Shown here piece by piece: positions 17,723 through 26,205 of a stretch of DNA of 64,000 nt. The notes below the pieces were generated by a model. The model was not told the origin of the DNA. It was given only the letters and a program-made list of their open reading frames with translations, and searched no databases. The position numbers and the translations under genes are program-made. Each line of letters starts with the position of its first letter. The stretch's first letter is position 1. The stretch is taken from contig NZ_CP059450.1 of assembly GCF_022023855.1 (NCBI RefSeq), positions 1,596,001 through 1,660,000 on the forward strand, given 5' to 3'. This DNA is from Azospirillum brasilense. Lineage in GTDB: Bacteria; Pseudomonadota; Alphaproteobacteria; Azospirillales; Azospirillaceae.

Positions 17723-18540
17723 CCTATGAACCGATCGTCCGCGCCGCCCTGGCGGAGGATCTCGGGCGGGCCGGCGACATCACCACCGACAGCATCGTCC
17801 CGGCGGAGGCCGTGGCGACGGCGCGGGTGGCCGCGCGCAAGGACGGGCGCGTCGCCGGGCTGGAGGTCGCCCTGTCCGCCTTCCGCATCCTCGACCCGGC
17901 GGCGGAGCTGCGGGTGGAGCAGGGCGACGGCGACGACGTGCCCCCCGGCGCCACCATCGCCACCGTGACGGCCCGCGCGCGCGCCCTTCTGACGGCGGAG
18001 CGCACGGCGCTGAACCTGCTGGGCCGCCTGTCCGGCATCGCCACCGCCACCCGCGCGCTGGTGCGCGAGGTCGAGGGAACACGCGCCCGCATCGTCTGCA
18101 CCCGCAAGACCACCCCCGGCCTGCGCGTCCTGGAAAAGCAGGCGGTGCGGCTGGGCGGCGGCTTCAACCACCGCTTCGGGCTCGACGACGCGGTTCTGGT
18201 CAAGGACAACCACATCGCCGTGGCCGGCGGCATCCGCCCGGCGGTCGAGCGCGTCCGCGCAGCCATCGGCCACATGGTGAAGGTGGAGGTCGAGGTCGAC
18301 ACGCTGGCCCAGCTGGAGGAACTGCTGACCCTGCCGGTCGACGTCGTCCTGCTCGACAACATGGACCCGCCGACGCTGCGCCACGCCGTCGCCATGGTGG
18401 ACGGCCGCATGGTGACGGAGGCGTCGGGCAACGTCACCCTGTCCACCGTGCGGGCCATCGCGGAGGCCGGCGTGGACATGATCTCGGTCGGCTGGCTGAC
18501 CCACAGCGCGCCGAACCTCGACGTCGGGCTGGACATGTAG
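17707..18540 (+). CDS. nadC: Nicotinate-nucleotide pyrophosphorylase (carboxylating)
   Basis: The ATG at 17707, inside the end of nadB, gives 277 residues (MLHPLTYEPIVRAALAEDLG). Substrate-binding motifs include CTRKTTPGLR (131-140), LGGGFNHRFGLDDAVLVKDNH, and the C-terminal VTEASGNVTLSTV and DMISVGWLTHS. It converts quinolinate and PRPP to nicotinate mononucleotide, the last step of the pathway built by this operon. Confidence 0.96.
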   Translation: MLHPLTYEPIVRAALAEDLGRAGDITTDSIVPAEAVATARVAARKDGRVAGLEVALSAFRILDPAAELRVEQGDGDDVPPGATIATVTARARALLTAERTALNLLGRLSGIATATRALVREVEGTRARIVCTRKTTPGLRVLEKQAVRLGGGFNHRFGLDDAVLVKDNHIAVAGGIRPAVERVRAAIGHMVKVEVEVDTLAQLEELLTLPVDVVLLDNMDPPTLRHAVAMVDGRMVTEASGNVTLSTVRAIAEAGVDMISVGWLTHSAPNLDVGLDM

Positions 18541-18550
18541 CGACCCGGAT

Positions 18551-18579
18551 GGGGAGGGGGCGCGCTGTCCCCTCCTCCC
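18551..18579. terminator. Possible hairpin terminator after nadC
   Basis: A G-rich arm GGGGAGGGG pairs with CCCCTCCTCCC around the short GCGCGCTGT loop, just after the nadC stop and before the convergent 55-codon gene. There is no clear T tract, so it may act weakly or only protect the 3' end. Confidence 0.35.
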
Positions 18580-18591
18580 GAAACGCGGTCC

Positions 18592-18759
18592 TCAGTGCCC
18601 CGTGAAGTTCCGGTGCTGCACGGTGTTCTCCTCGCTCAGCCGGACCGAGGGGGCGGCGAAGGTCTCGTCGGCGGTGCGGCCCAGCGTGCCTTCCAGGATC
18701 ACGCTGGCGCCGATGGCGAGGACGACCGCGGTGGCCAAAGCCATTCCGAACGCTTTCAT
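18592..18759 (-). CDS. Small membrane-anchored or exported protein, unknown
   Basis: A 55-residue protein with an N-terminal hydrophobic segment (FGMALATAVVLAIGASVIL) and a polar tail. The ATG at 18759 is preceded by a strong AGGAGG and overlaps the stop of the mutase gene upstream (ATGA), so it is very likely translated. I do not recognise the family. Its coupling to UDP-galactopyranose mutase suggests cotranscription, not necessarily a shared function. Confidence 0.65.
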   Translation of the reverse strand: MKAFGMALATAVVLAIGASVILEGTLGRTADETFAAPSVRLSEENTVQHRNFTGH

Positions 18760-20009
18760 GACGCTTCCCTCCTGCTGCGGACCGGAGCGGACGATGGAGC
18801 GGGCTGCGGGGCGGCGCCGATCCCGGAAATGCCGCGCGCGCCCTCCGCCACGGCGCCTTCGGCCTTGGCGATGCGGGTGTAGAGCGCCAGCGCCTGCGCC
18901 ACCACCTGATCCATGTTGTAGTAGCGGTAGGTCGCCAGCCGCCCGACGAAATGGACGTTCGGCGTGGCGTCGGCCAGCTCTTGGTACTTGCGGTAGAGGG
19001 CGGCGTTCTCCGCGCGGGGGATCGGGTAGTAGGGGTCGCCCTCCGCCGACGGGTATTCGTAGGTCAGGCTGGTTTGCGGGTTCGTCTGGCCGGTCAGGTG
19101 CTTGTATTCGGTGATGCGGGTGTGCGGCACCTCCTCGCCGGGATAGTTCACCACGGCGACGGGCTGGAACCATTCCTGATCGACCGTCTCGTGCCGGAAG
19201 GTCAGGGAGCGGTAGGGCAGCTTGCCGAAGCGGTGGCCGAAATACTCGTCTACCGGGCCGGTGAAGATCAGGTTGCGGTAGCGCACGTCGCGCACCACGT
19301 CGCGGAAATCGACGCCCAGGCGGATGGTGATGTTCGGGTGGTCGAGCATGTTCTCGAACATCCGCGTGTAGCCGTGCAGCGGCATGTTCTGGAAGCTGTC
19401 GCCGAAATAGCGGTCGTCGTCGTTGGTCCGCGTCGGCACCCGCGCCGTCACCGCCTTGTCGAGGTCCGACGGGTCGAGGCCCCATTGCTTGCGGGTGTAG
19501 CCGCGGAAGAACTTCTCGTACAGCTCCCGCCCGACCGCGCCGACCACCACGTCCTCCGAGGTGCGGACGTCGGCCACCGGTTCCGCCCGGCTTTTCAGGA
19601 ACTCCGCCACGCCGGCCTCGTCGAGGTCCAACCCGTAGAGCCGGTTGACCGTCGTCCGGTTGATGGGGATGGGAACCAGCTGCCCGTCGACATGGGCGAG
19701 CACCCGGTGCTCGTAGGGGCGCCACTGGGTGAAGCGAGACAGATAGTCCGCCACCGGCTGCGAATTGGTGTGGAAGATGTGCGGGCCGTAGCGATGGATC
19801 AGCACGCCCGCGTCGTCGTGATGGTCGTAGGCGTTGCCGCCGATGTGCGGACGCCGGTCGATCAGCAGCACCCGCTTGTCCAGGCCCGCCGCCAGCCGTT
19901 CCGCCAGCACGCTGCCGGCGAAACCCGCCCCGACGATCAGGTAATCGAAGACCGCCGGCCCGTCCGTCCGCCCCACATAGGCTGGAGCGGCACCATCGAA
20001 ATCACGCAT
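18756..20009 (-). CDS. glf: UDP-galactopyranose mutase
   Basis: Start at the ATG at 20009 (MRDFDGAAPAYV) gives 417 residues. FAD-binding GAGFAG (27-32) is followed by RPHIGGNAYD, RYGPHIFHTN, the substrate-loop region PIPINRTTVNRLYG, and GYTRKQWGLDPSDL, all typical of Glf. The enzyme interconverts UDP-galactopyranose and UDP-galactofuranose for cell-surface polysaccharide. A C-terminal tail of about 30 residues rich in Ala, Pro and Ser is extra compared with the usual family length. The in-frame Met 24 codons upstream lacks a better ribosome site. Confidence 0.93.
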   Translation of the reverse strand: MRDFDGAAPAYVGRTDGPAVFDYLIVGAGFAGSVLAERLAAGLDKRVLLIDRRPHIGGNAYDHHDDAGVLIHRYGPHIFHTNSQPVADYLSRFTQWRPYEHRVLAHVDGQLVPIPINRTTVNRLYGLDLDEAGVAEFLKSRAEPVADVRTSEDVVVGAVGRELYEKFFRGYTRKQWGLDPSDLDKAVTARVPTRTNDDDRYFGDSFQNMPLHGYTRMFENMLDHPNITIRLGVDFRDVVRDVRYRNLIFTGPVDEYFGHRFGKLPYRSLTFRHETVDQEWFQPVAVVNYPGEEVPHTRITEYKHLTGQTNPQTSLTYEYPSAEGDPYYPIPRAENAALYRKYQELADATPNVHFVGRLATYRYYNMDQVVAQALALYTRIAKAEGAVAEGARGISGIGAAPQPAPSSAPVRSRREAS

Positions 20010-20165
20010 AAGCTCTGCCTTCCTCGTCCTGCCAAAAGGCGGACAAGGGGGGCACGCCGTCCGCGCCCCACCCGTCCGCACATCCTGCGAACGGTGGAAC
20101 CCGCCGGTGGTTCCGGGCGAAGGCGGTCGAGAAGGAGGTACCGAACCAGGGTACCTCCCGCGGCA

Positions 20166-21209
20166 TCACCCGCCGAAGACGGTGTTCAGCTGCGCGCCGA
20201 CGCGGACGAAGGTGGTCCGCTTCGACACCTCCTTCAGCTTGGTGGCGCCAATGTAGGTCATCATGCTGCGCACGCCGCCCATGATCTCCTGCATCGTGCC
20301 GTCGATCGGTCCACGGTAGGGGACCTCCACGGTCTTGCCCTCCGACGCCCGGTAGGAAGCTACGCCGCCCGCGTACTTGTGCATCGCCGTGTCGGACGAC
20401 ATGCCGTAGAAGGTCATCGCCACCGGCACCTTCTGCCCGCCGCGCTCCTCGTAGCGGATATCTCCCTCGCACTCATCGTGGCCGGCCAGCATGCCGCCGA
20501 GCATCACGAAGTCCGACCCGGCGCCATAGGCCTTGGAGATGTCGCCCGGCACCGTGCAGCCGCCGTCGCCGCAGACCTGCCCCTTCAGCCCGTGCGCGGC
20601 ATCGGCGCATTCGATGATGGCGGAGAGCTGCGGGTAGCCGACGCCGGTCATCTTGCGCGTGGTGCAGACCGACCCCGGCCCGATGCCGACCTTGATGATG
20701 TCGGCCCCGGCGAGCACCAGCGCCTCGGTCATGTCGCCGGTCACCACGTTGCCGGCCATGATGACCATGTCCGGATTCTCCTTCCGCAACCGGCTGATGA
20801 CGCGCACGAAGCGTTCCGTGTAGCCGTTGGCGACGTCCAGGCAGAGCTTGGCCACCGGGGCCTTGGCCTTCACCGCCTGGAACTTGTCGTAGTCGGCCTC
20901 CGTCGTGCCCAGCGAGTAGAAGACGTTGGCCGTGTCCTCGTCGCGGAAGAAGGGGATCAGGGCTTCGGCCGGGTAGTGCTTGTGCAGCGCGGTCATCGCG
21001 CCGAAGCGCGACAGGGCGCGGGCGACGGCCATAGTGCCGACCACGTCCATGTTGGCCGCGATCAGCGGGAAGCCCGTCCATTCCAGCCCGCTGTGGACGA
21101 AGCGGAAGGTCCGCTCGATGTCCACGTCGTTGCGGCTTTCCAGGGTGCTGCGCTTCGGGCGGATCAGCACGTCCTTGAAGTCCAGCTTCAGATCGTTCTC
21201 GATGATCAC
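20166..21209 (-). CDS. guaC: GMP reductase
   Basis: A 347-residue TIM-barrel enzyme, the same length as E. coli GuaC. Distinguishing features are the N-terminal KLDFKDVLIRPKRSTLESR, IAANMDVVGTM, the catalytic Cys182 in GIGPGSVCTTRKMTGVGYPQ, and the absence of the CBS insert found in IMP dehydrogenase. It reduces GMP to IMP with release of ammonia and so links purine salvage to adenine nucleotides. It lies upstream of a urate-breakdown cluster, but as a separate transcription unit. Confidence 0.95.
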   Translation of the reverse strand: MIIENDLKLDFKDVLIRPKRSTLESRNDVDIERTFRFVHSGLEWTGFPLIAANMDVVGTMAVARALSRFGAMTALHKHYPAEALIPFFRDEDTANVFYSLGTTEADYDKFQAVKAKAPVAKLCLDVANGYTERFVRVISRLRKENPDMVIMAGNVVTGDMTEALVLAGADIIKVGIGPGSVCTTRKMTGVGYPQLSAIIECADAAHGLKGQVCGDGGCTVPGDISKAYGAGSDFVMLGGMLAGHDECEGDIRYEERGGQKVPVAMTFYGMSSDTAMHKYAGGVASYRASEGKTVEVPYRGPIDGTMQEIMGGVRSMMTYIGATKLKEVSKRTTFVRVGAQLNTVFGG

Positions 21210-21232
21210 CGGCGGGTCGTCCTTGTCGTTTT

Positions 21233-21338
21233 GGGGGAGGGCCGTTTCCCCCTCCCCGGCCCTCCCCCGCTGTCGCAGGGGAGGGAGAATGAAGTCCCCT
21301 CCCCTGCGACAGCGGGGGAGGGTTAGGGTGGGGGCAAG
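21233..21338. repeat. Intergenic palindromic repeat, type A
   Basis: Opens with the CCGGCCCTCCCCCGCTGTCGC segment and ends GCGGGGGAGGGTTAGGGTGG, with inner halves GCAGGGGAGGG and CCCCTCCCCTGC that pair with each other. It lies between the 5' end of guaC and the 3' end of the M20 gene upstream. Confidence 0.85.
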
Positions 21339-21356
21339 GTCAGCACCAGTGCAGCC

Positions 21357-22589
21357 TCAACCCTCGCCCAGCACCTCCAACAGCGCCAGCGCGACAACCT
21401 CCGTCGCCTTGAACAGGTCGGACAGCGGCAGGCGCTCGTCGGCGCGGTGGGCGTTGGCCTCCTCGATGGTGTGGGGACCGGCGCCGAACAGGGCGATGGG
21501 CACGCCCGCGTCGGAGTAATGGCGCGCGTCGGTGTAAAGCGGCACGCCCTTGGTCTCCACGGGCTCGCCCATGACGCGGCTGGCGTGGGCGCAGAGGACG
21601 GCGGCCAGCCGGTCGGTGCCGGGCAGCGGGGTCAGCGGGCGGGCCAGCAGGATGCGGCGAATGTCCACGCGGGCCTTCGGGAATGCCGTGGCCGCCTCCG
21701 CGATGACCGCGCGCAACGTCTCCTCCACCGTCTCCGGCGCCTCCTCCGGGATCATGCGGCGGTCGAGGCGCAGGGTCACGCGGTCGGGAACGACGTTGGT
21801 GTTGATGCCGCCCTTGATCAGCCCGACCGTCAACTGCGGCGAGCCGATGCCGCCCACCGCCGACACGGTGCCGGCGTAGCCCTTGCGGTGCTCATAGAGC
21901 GCGCCGAGGATCGCCGTCGTCGCCTCCAGCGCGTCGATGCCGGTCATCGGCAGGGCGGCGTGGGCAGACTTGCCGGTGACCTCGACCTCCAGATGCAGGC
22001 AGCCGTTGTGCGCGGTGACGACGCCGTAGCTGAAGCCCGCGGCAATGGCGAAGTCCGGCTTGGTCAGCCCCTCGTCGAGCAGCCATTTCGGCCCGATCTC
22101 GCCGCCCGCCTCCTCGTCGTAGGTCAGGTGCAGTTCCACCGTGCCGCGGTCAAGACCGGCCTTCTCCAGAGCCAGCAGCGCGTAGGTGTAGGTGACGAAG
22201 TCGGACTTCGAGACGGCGACGCCGCGCCCGTACATCCAGCCGTCCACCACCTCCGCCCCGTAGGGGTCGCGGGTCCAGCCCTCGCCCGGCGGCACCACGT
22301 CGCCGTGGGCGTTCAGCGCCACGGTCGGCCCGTCACCGAAGCGGCGGCGCACGATCAGGTTGGTGGCGGAGATCATGCCGTTGGCCCGCACCAGCTCCGC
22401 CGGGACCGGGTGGCGCTCCACCGTCAGGCCCATGGCCTCCAGCAGTTCGGCGGCACGCTCCGCGTGGGGGGCGCAGTCGCCGGCCGGATTGTCGGAGGGC
22501 ACCTTGACCAGTTCGGCCAGGAAGCGGACCTGCTCGTCGCGGGTCTGCTCCAGGAAAGCGCGGATGGCCTTTTGGGCGGTGTCGGTCAT
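21357..22589 (-). CDS. M20 family metallopeptidase, ArgE/DapE-like
   Basis: A 410-residue zinc amidohydrolase with motifs LNAHGDVVPPGEGW, a GRGVAVSKSD metal site, YDEEAGGEIG and the domain-two segment GKSAHAALPMTG. It overlaps the upstream allantoate-amidohydrolase-type gene by an ATGA and so belongs to the urate cluster transcript. It could act on a late ureide or carbamoyl intermediate, but the family is broad and the substrate cannot be read from the sequence. Confidence 0.8.
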   Translation of the reverse strand: MTDTAQKAIRAFLEQTRDEQVRFLAELVKVPSDNPAGDCAPHAERAAELLEAMGLTVERHPVPAELVRANGMISATNLIVRRRFGDGPTVALNAHGDVVPPGEGWTRDPYGAEVVDGWMYGRGVAVSKSDFVTYTYALLALEKAGLDRGTVELHLTYDEEAGGEIGPKWLLDEGLTKPDFAIAAGFSYGVVTAHNGCLHLEVEVTGKSAHAALPMTGIDALEATTAILGALYEHRKGYAGTVSAVGGIGSPQLTVGLIKGGINTNVVPDRVTLRLDRRMIPEEAPETVEETLRAVIAEAATAFPKARVDIRRILLARPLTPLPGTDRLAAVLCAHASRVMGEPVETKGVPLYTDARHYSDAGVPIALFGAGPHTIEEANAHRADERLPLSDLFKATEVVALALLEVLGEG

Positions 22590-23827
22590 GGTGTCGGGGT
22601 CTCGTGCTCGAAGTGGCGGATGATGTCCAGGAGGATCTGCACCGACAGGTCGGCGTCCTCCGCGGTGATGGATTCGGCGGGGTTGTGGCTGATGCCACCC
22701 GCACAGCGGACGAACAGCATGCCCATCGGCAGCACGCCGGCGAAGGCCATGGCATCATGCCCGGCGCCGCTGGGCAGCGACAAGGGACGGACGCCGGCGC
22801 GGATCACGGCGGCTTCGATCTGCCGCCGGATGCCGGGGGAACAGGGGGCGGCCGCCGCGTCGTGGGTGGTCTCCACCGCCAGCTCCACGCTGCGGCGGGT
22901 GGCGATCGCCTCGAAGTCGGCGAGGATGGCGGCGCAGGCGTCCCGCCGCACGGTGTCCTCCGGCGCGCGGACGTCGAGGGTGAAGGCGGCCTCGCCGGGG
23001 ATGACGTTGACGGCGCCCGGCTTCGCCTCGATCCGGCCCACCGTCGCCACCAGCCCGGCGTCGGAGGCCGCGGCCACCCGCTCCGCCGCCAGAGTCATCT
23101 CGGCGGCGGCGGCCAGCGCGTCGCGGCGCAGCGCCATGGGCACCGTGCCGGCGTGGCCGGCCATGCCGCGCAGCCGGACGGCGAAGCGCGTGGCGCCGTT
23201 GATGGCCGTGACGATGCCGACCGGCAACCCTTCCGCCTCCAGCACCGGCCCCTGTTCGATGTGGACCTCCAGGAAGGCCAGCGCCTCCCCCGGCTTGCGG
23301 GCCGCCGTGGTGATGGCCTCGGGGTCGCCGCCGAAGGCGCGCAGCGCGTCGGCCATGCGCACGCCGTCGCGGTCGCGCGTCTCCAGCGCCACCCGGTCGA
23401 AGCGGCCGGCCACGGCGCGGCTGCCGGTCAGGGTCACGGGGAAGCGCACCCCCTCCTCGTCGCCGAAGCCCAGCACCTCGATGGCGAAGGGCAGGCGCTC
23501 ACCGCGCCGGTCCAGCTCCGCCACCGCGGCGACGGCGGCCAGCACGCCCAGATTCCCATCATACCGTCCGGCGTTGCGCACCGTGTCGATGTGGGAACCG
23601 ATCAGCAGGGCCGGCGCGCCCGGCACGGTTCCCTCGTAACGGCCGACCACCGTTCCCGCCGGGTCGAGCCGGGCGCTCATCCCGGCCTTGCCCATCAACT
23701 CCATCAGCCAGTCCGCGGCGGCGCGGTGCTGCGGGGTCAGGAACAGGCGGGTCAGCAGCCCCGGCTCCTCCGTGAAGCCGGCGAAGGCGTCCAGCCGCGC
23801 CATCAGGTCCGCGCCGAACGCCGTCAT
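22586..23827 (-). CDS. Allantoate amidohydrolase-type Zn-dependent hydrolase (hydantoinase/carbamoylase family)
   Basis: A 413-residue enzyme of the M20 subgroup that includes AllC, N-carbamoyl-L-amino acid hydrolase and beta-ureidopropionase. Typical motifs are LIGSHIDTVRNAGRYDGNLGVL, GDEEGVRFP, FLEVHIEQGPVLE, and SGAGHDAMAFA. It is coupled by ATGA to uraD upstream and to the M20 gene downstream. Allantoate hydrolysis is the best guess because of the urate genes; the carbamoylase alternative remains open. Confidence 0.8.
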   Translation of the reverse strand: MTAFGADLMARLDAFAGFTEEPGLLTRLFLTPQHRAAADWLMELMGKAGMSARLDPAGTVVGRYEGTVPGAPALLIGSHIDTVRNAGRYDGNLGVLAAVAAVAELDRRGERLPFAIEVLGFGDEEGVRFPVTLTGSRAVAGRFDRVALETRDRDGVRMADALRAFGGDPEAITTAARKPGEALAFLEVHIEQGPVLEAEGLPVGIVTAINGATRFAVRLRGMAGHAGTVPMALRRDALAAAAEMTLAAERVAAASDAGLVATVGRIEAKPGAVNVIPGEAAFTLDVRAPEDTVRRDACAAILADFEAIATRRSVELAVETTHDAAAAPCSPGIRRQIEAAVIRAGVRPLSLPSGAGHDAMAFAGVLPMGMLFVRCAGGISHNPAESITAEDADLSVQILLDIIRHFEHETPTP

Positions 23828-24348
23828 GGCTCGATGTCCTTCGGCAGCAGGTCCTTCAGGCGCAGCCAGGTGATGCGCTCGACCTGGGCCAGCGCCGTGG
23901 CGAACTCCTCCTCCGGGCCGTTGGACAGGCGGGTCTCGAACGCCTCCAGAATGTCGGCGCGGCTGCGGCCCTTGACCGCCAGGATGAAGGGGAAGCCGAA
24001 GCGCGCCTTGTAGGCGTCGTTCAGTTCGGTGAAGCGGGCGAACTCCTCCGGCGTGCAGCGGTCCAGCCCGGCGCTGGCCTGCTCCGCCGTGCTGTCGGCG
24101 GTCAGCTCGCCGCGCAGCGCCAGCCGCCCCGCCAGATCGGGGTGGGCGTTCAGCAGCGCCAGCTTCCGGTCATGGCCGGCGGCGCGCAGGACGGCGACCA
24201 TGGCGGCGTGCAGCCCGTCCGCGTTGTCGGGCAGGTTGCCCCCCTGATCGGCGGCATCCCAGGCGCCTTCGGCGACCCAGGGCGAATGTTCGAACACGCC
24301 GCCAAATCGGGCGACGAAACTTGCACGGTCCATCTCGCTCGGTCGCAT
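23824..24348 (-). CDS. uraD: OHCU decarboxylase
   Basis: Start at the ATG at 24348 behind GAAGG gives 174 residues. The catalytic His69 lies in LNAHPDLAG, and the family motif LNDAYKARFGFPFILAVKGRS follows near 120-140. The enzyme decarboxylates 2-oxo-4-hydroxy-4-carboxy-5-ureidoimidazoline to S-allantoin, the third step of urate breakdown. It heads a minus-strand operon and is divergent from uraH, with 175 bases of shared promoter region. Confidence 0.93.
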   Translation of the reverse strand: MRPSEMDRASFVARFGGVFEHSPWVAEGAWDAADQGGNLPDNADGLHAAMVAVLRAAGHDRKLALLNAHPDLAGRLALRGELTADSTAEQASAGLDRCTPEEFARFTELNDAYKARFGFPFILAVKGRSRADILEAFETRLSNGPEEEFATALAQVERITWLRLKDLLPKDIEP

Positions 24349-24523
24349 CCCGGCCTTCCCTGATCGGTCCCCTGCCCCGCAGCATACCCGCAATCGCCGA
24401 GGTCCGCTTTTTCGATCCGTTTGAAAGTCTTTTTGCGCAGGCCCCGTTCGGACCGCGCGGCGGTGCGGCATGGGGTGCGGTATAAGGTCTCTTCGCGGCA
24501 TTCCACGGCGAGGAGAGAGACCC

Positions 24524-24886
24524 ATGTCCGGAAGCGGGCGCTTGACCACCCATGTTCTCGACACGACGCACGGCCGGCCCGGCGCCGGGATCGCCGTCAC
24601 CCTCTACCGCATCGACGGGGAGCGGCGGGAGCGGCTGATGCAGACCCGCACCAACGCCGACGGGCGCTGCGACGCGCCGCTCCTCGCCGGGGCCGACCTG
24701 ACGCCGGGCGTCTACGAGCTGGTGTTCGAGGCCGGCGACTATTTCCGCGCCTCCGGCTTGGAGATCGTCGAACCCGCCTTCCTCGACGTGGTGCCGATCC
24801 GCTTCGGCGTCGCCAACGCGGACCAGCACTATCACGTGCCGCTGCTCGTCTCCCCCTACAGCTACTCGACCTACCGGGGAAGCTGA
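24524..24886 (+). CDS. uraH: 5-hydroxyisourate hydrolase
   Basis: A 120-residue transthyretin-like protein starting at the ATG at 24524 behind AGGAGAG. It has the N-terminal RLTTHVLDTTHGRPGAGI, the QHYHVPLLVSPYSYSTYR segment and the diagnostic C-terminal YRGS that separates the enzyme from transthyretin. It hydrolyses 5-hydroxyisourate made by PuuD to the substrate of UraD. Its last 16 bases overlap the end of the convergent puuD gene. Confidence 0.95.
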   Translation: MSGSGRLTTHVLDTTHGRPGAGIAVTLYRIDGERRERLMQTRTNADGRCDAPLLAGADLTPGVYELVFEAGDYFRASGLEIVEPAFLDVVPIRFGVANADQHYHVPLLVSPYSYSTYRGS

Positions 24887-26058
24887 TCGGTCCAGGCGGC
24901 GAGCAGGCGGCGCTCTTCCGGCGTGATCCCGGTGACGTTGCCGGGGGGCATCGCGTCGGACAGCGCCGCCCAGGTCCGGATCTGCGGCGCGTGGCGGCTG
25001 ATCGCCTCCGCGCTGTCCAGCATCACGCCGCGCGGCGGCACGCCGATCCCCTCCCACACCGGCTGCGCCGCGTGGCACATGGAGCAGCGCGACAGCACCA
25101 CCTCCTCCACCTGCGCGAACTCCACCCTGGCCGGCGCCGCGGCGCTGTCGGTCCGCGTGCCGGCGGCGCTCAAGCCCACGATGACGGCGACGCCCGCGGC
25201 GGCCACCGCCCAAGTCCACCAGGGCGTCGGCTTGCCGGCGTGACGGCTGTTGAAGAAGTGGCGGATCACCGCCCCCACCACCAGCACCACCGCCACGATC
25301 ACCCAGCTGTAGCGCGTGCCGAAGGCCAGCGGGTAGTGGTTGGAGATCATCAGGAAGACGACCGGCAGCGTCAGGTAGTTGTTGTGCAGCGACCGCTGCT
25401 TGGCCTGCTTGCCCAGCGCCGGGTCGGGCACCTGCCCGGCCTTCATGGCGGCCACCGCCTTGGTCTGGTTGGGGATGATGATGCGGAAGACGTTGGCCGA
25501 CATCATCGTGCCGATCAGCGCCCCGACATGCAGCATCGCCGCCCGCCCGCTGAAGAGGTGGCTGAGGCCCCAGGCGACCAGCACCAGGAAGACGAAGCCC
25601 GCCGCCGCCAGCTTCACGTCGTCCTTGCCCAGCGGCGACTTGCACAGCCGGTCATAGACGTGCCAGCCCAGCCCCAGGGCGCCCAGGCTGAGCAGCACCG
25701 CGCCCCACCAGGGAATGTCCAGCACCGCCGGGTCGATCATGTAGAGTGCGGCGCCGTGGTAGTAGAGCACCGACAGCAGCGCGAAGCCGCTGAGCCAGGT
25801 GGCGTAGGCTTCCCATTTGAACCAGGTCAGCTTCTCCGGCAGCTCCGGCGGGGCGACCGTGTATTTCATCATGTTGTAGAAGCCGCCGCCGTGGACCTGC
25901 CACGCCTCCCCCGCCACCCCATCGGGCAGGCCGTCGCGCCGCCGCAGGGACAGGTCCAGGTGGATGAAATAGAAGCTCGACCCGATCCAGGCGATGGCCG
26001 TGATGACGTGCAGCCAGCGCACCAGAACGTTGACCCACTCCCAGACGATCGGCTCCAT
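24871..26058 (-). CDS. puuD: Membrane urate oxidase (urate hydroxylase PuuD)
   Basis: Start at the ATG at 26058 (MEPIVWEWVNVLVRWLHVIT) gives 395 residues. There are about eight membrane helices of the urate-hydroxylase family, with histidines in RWLHVITAIAWIGSSF, then a C-terminal haem site CSMCHAAQPVWEG for a cytochrome c domain in the periplasm. It oxidises urate to 5-hydroxyisourate and feeds electrons to the respiratory chain, replacing soluble uricase. It converges on uraH and is divergent from a LysR regulator. Confidence 0.93.
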   Translation of the reverse strand: MEPIVWEWVNVLVRWLHVITAIAWIGSSFYFIHLDLSLRRRDGLPDGVAGEAWQVHGGGFYNMMKYTVAPPELPEKLTWFKWEAYATWLSGFALLSVLYYHGAALYMIDPAVLDIPWWGAVLLSLGALGLGWHVYDRLCKSPLGKDDVKLAAAGFVFLVLVAWGLSHLFSGRAAMLHVGALIGTMMSANVFRIIIPNQTKAVAAMKAGQVPDPALGKQAKQRSLHNNYLTLPVVFLMISNHYPLAFGTRYSWVIVAVVLVVGAVIRHFFNSRHAGKPTPWWTWAVAAAGVAVIVGLSAAGTRTDSAAAPARVEFAQVEEVVLSRCSMCHAAQPVWEGIGVPPRGVMLDSAEAISRHAPQIRTWAALSDAMPPGNVTGITPEERRLLAAWTDQLPR

Positions 26059-26205
26059 GCGTCGCGGCCTCTTCCGTTTGGTGATCCTCACCCTGAACTC
26101 TACGGTTGCCGCAGCGCAGCGGGGAAGCGGATGCGTGCGCCAGCACTTTCAAAAAAAACGGAAAGGTGGGAGGATTCCCCATGGCGTGTGGGGAAAGGGC
26201 CAAGC

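Noticed and set aside
24421..26205. Open frame continuing about 600 codons upstream of the LysR gene
   Set aside because: The extension runs antisense through puuD and through uraH in another frame; only the part from 26206 has LysR motifs and a ribosome site.
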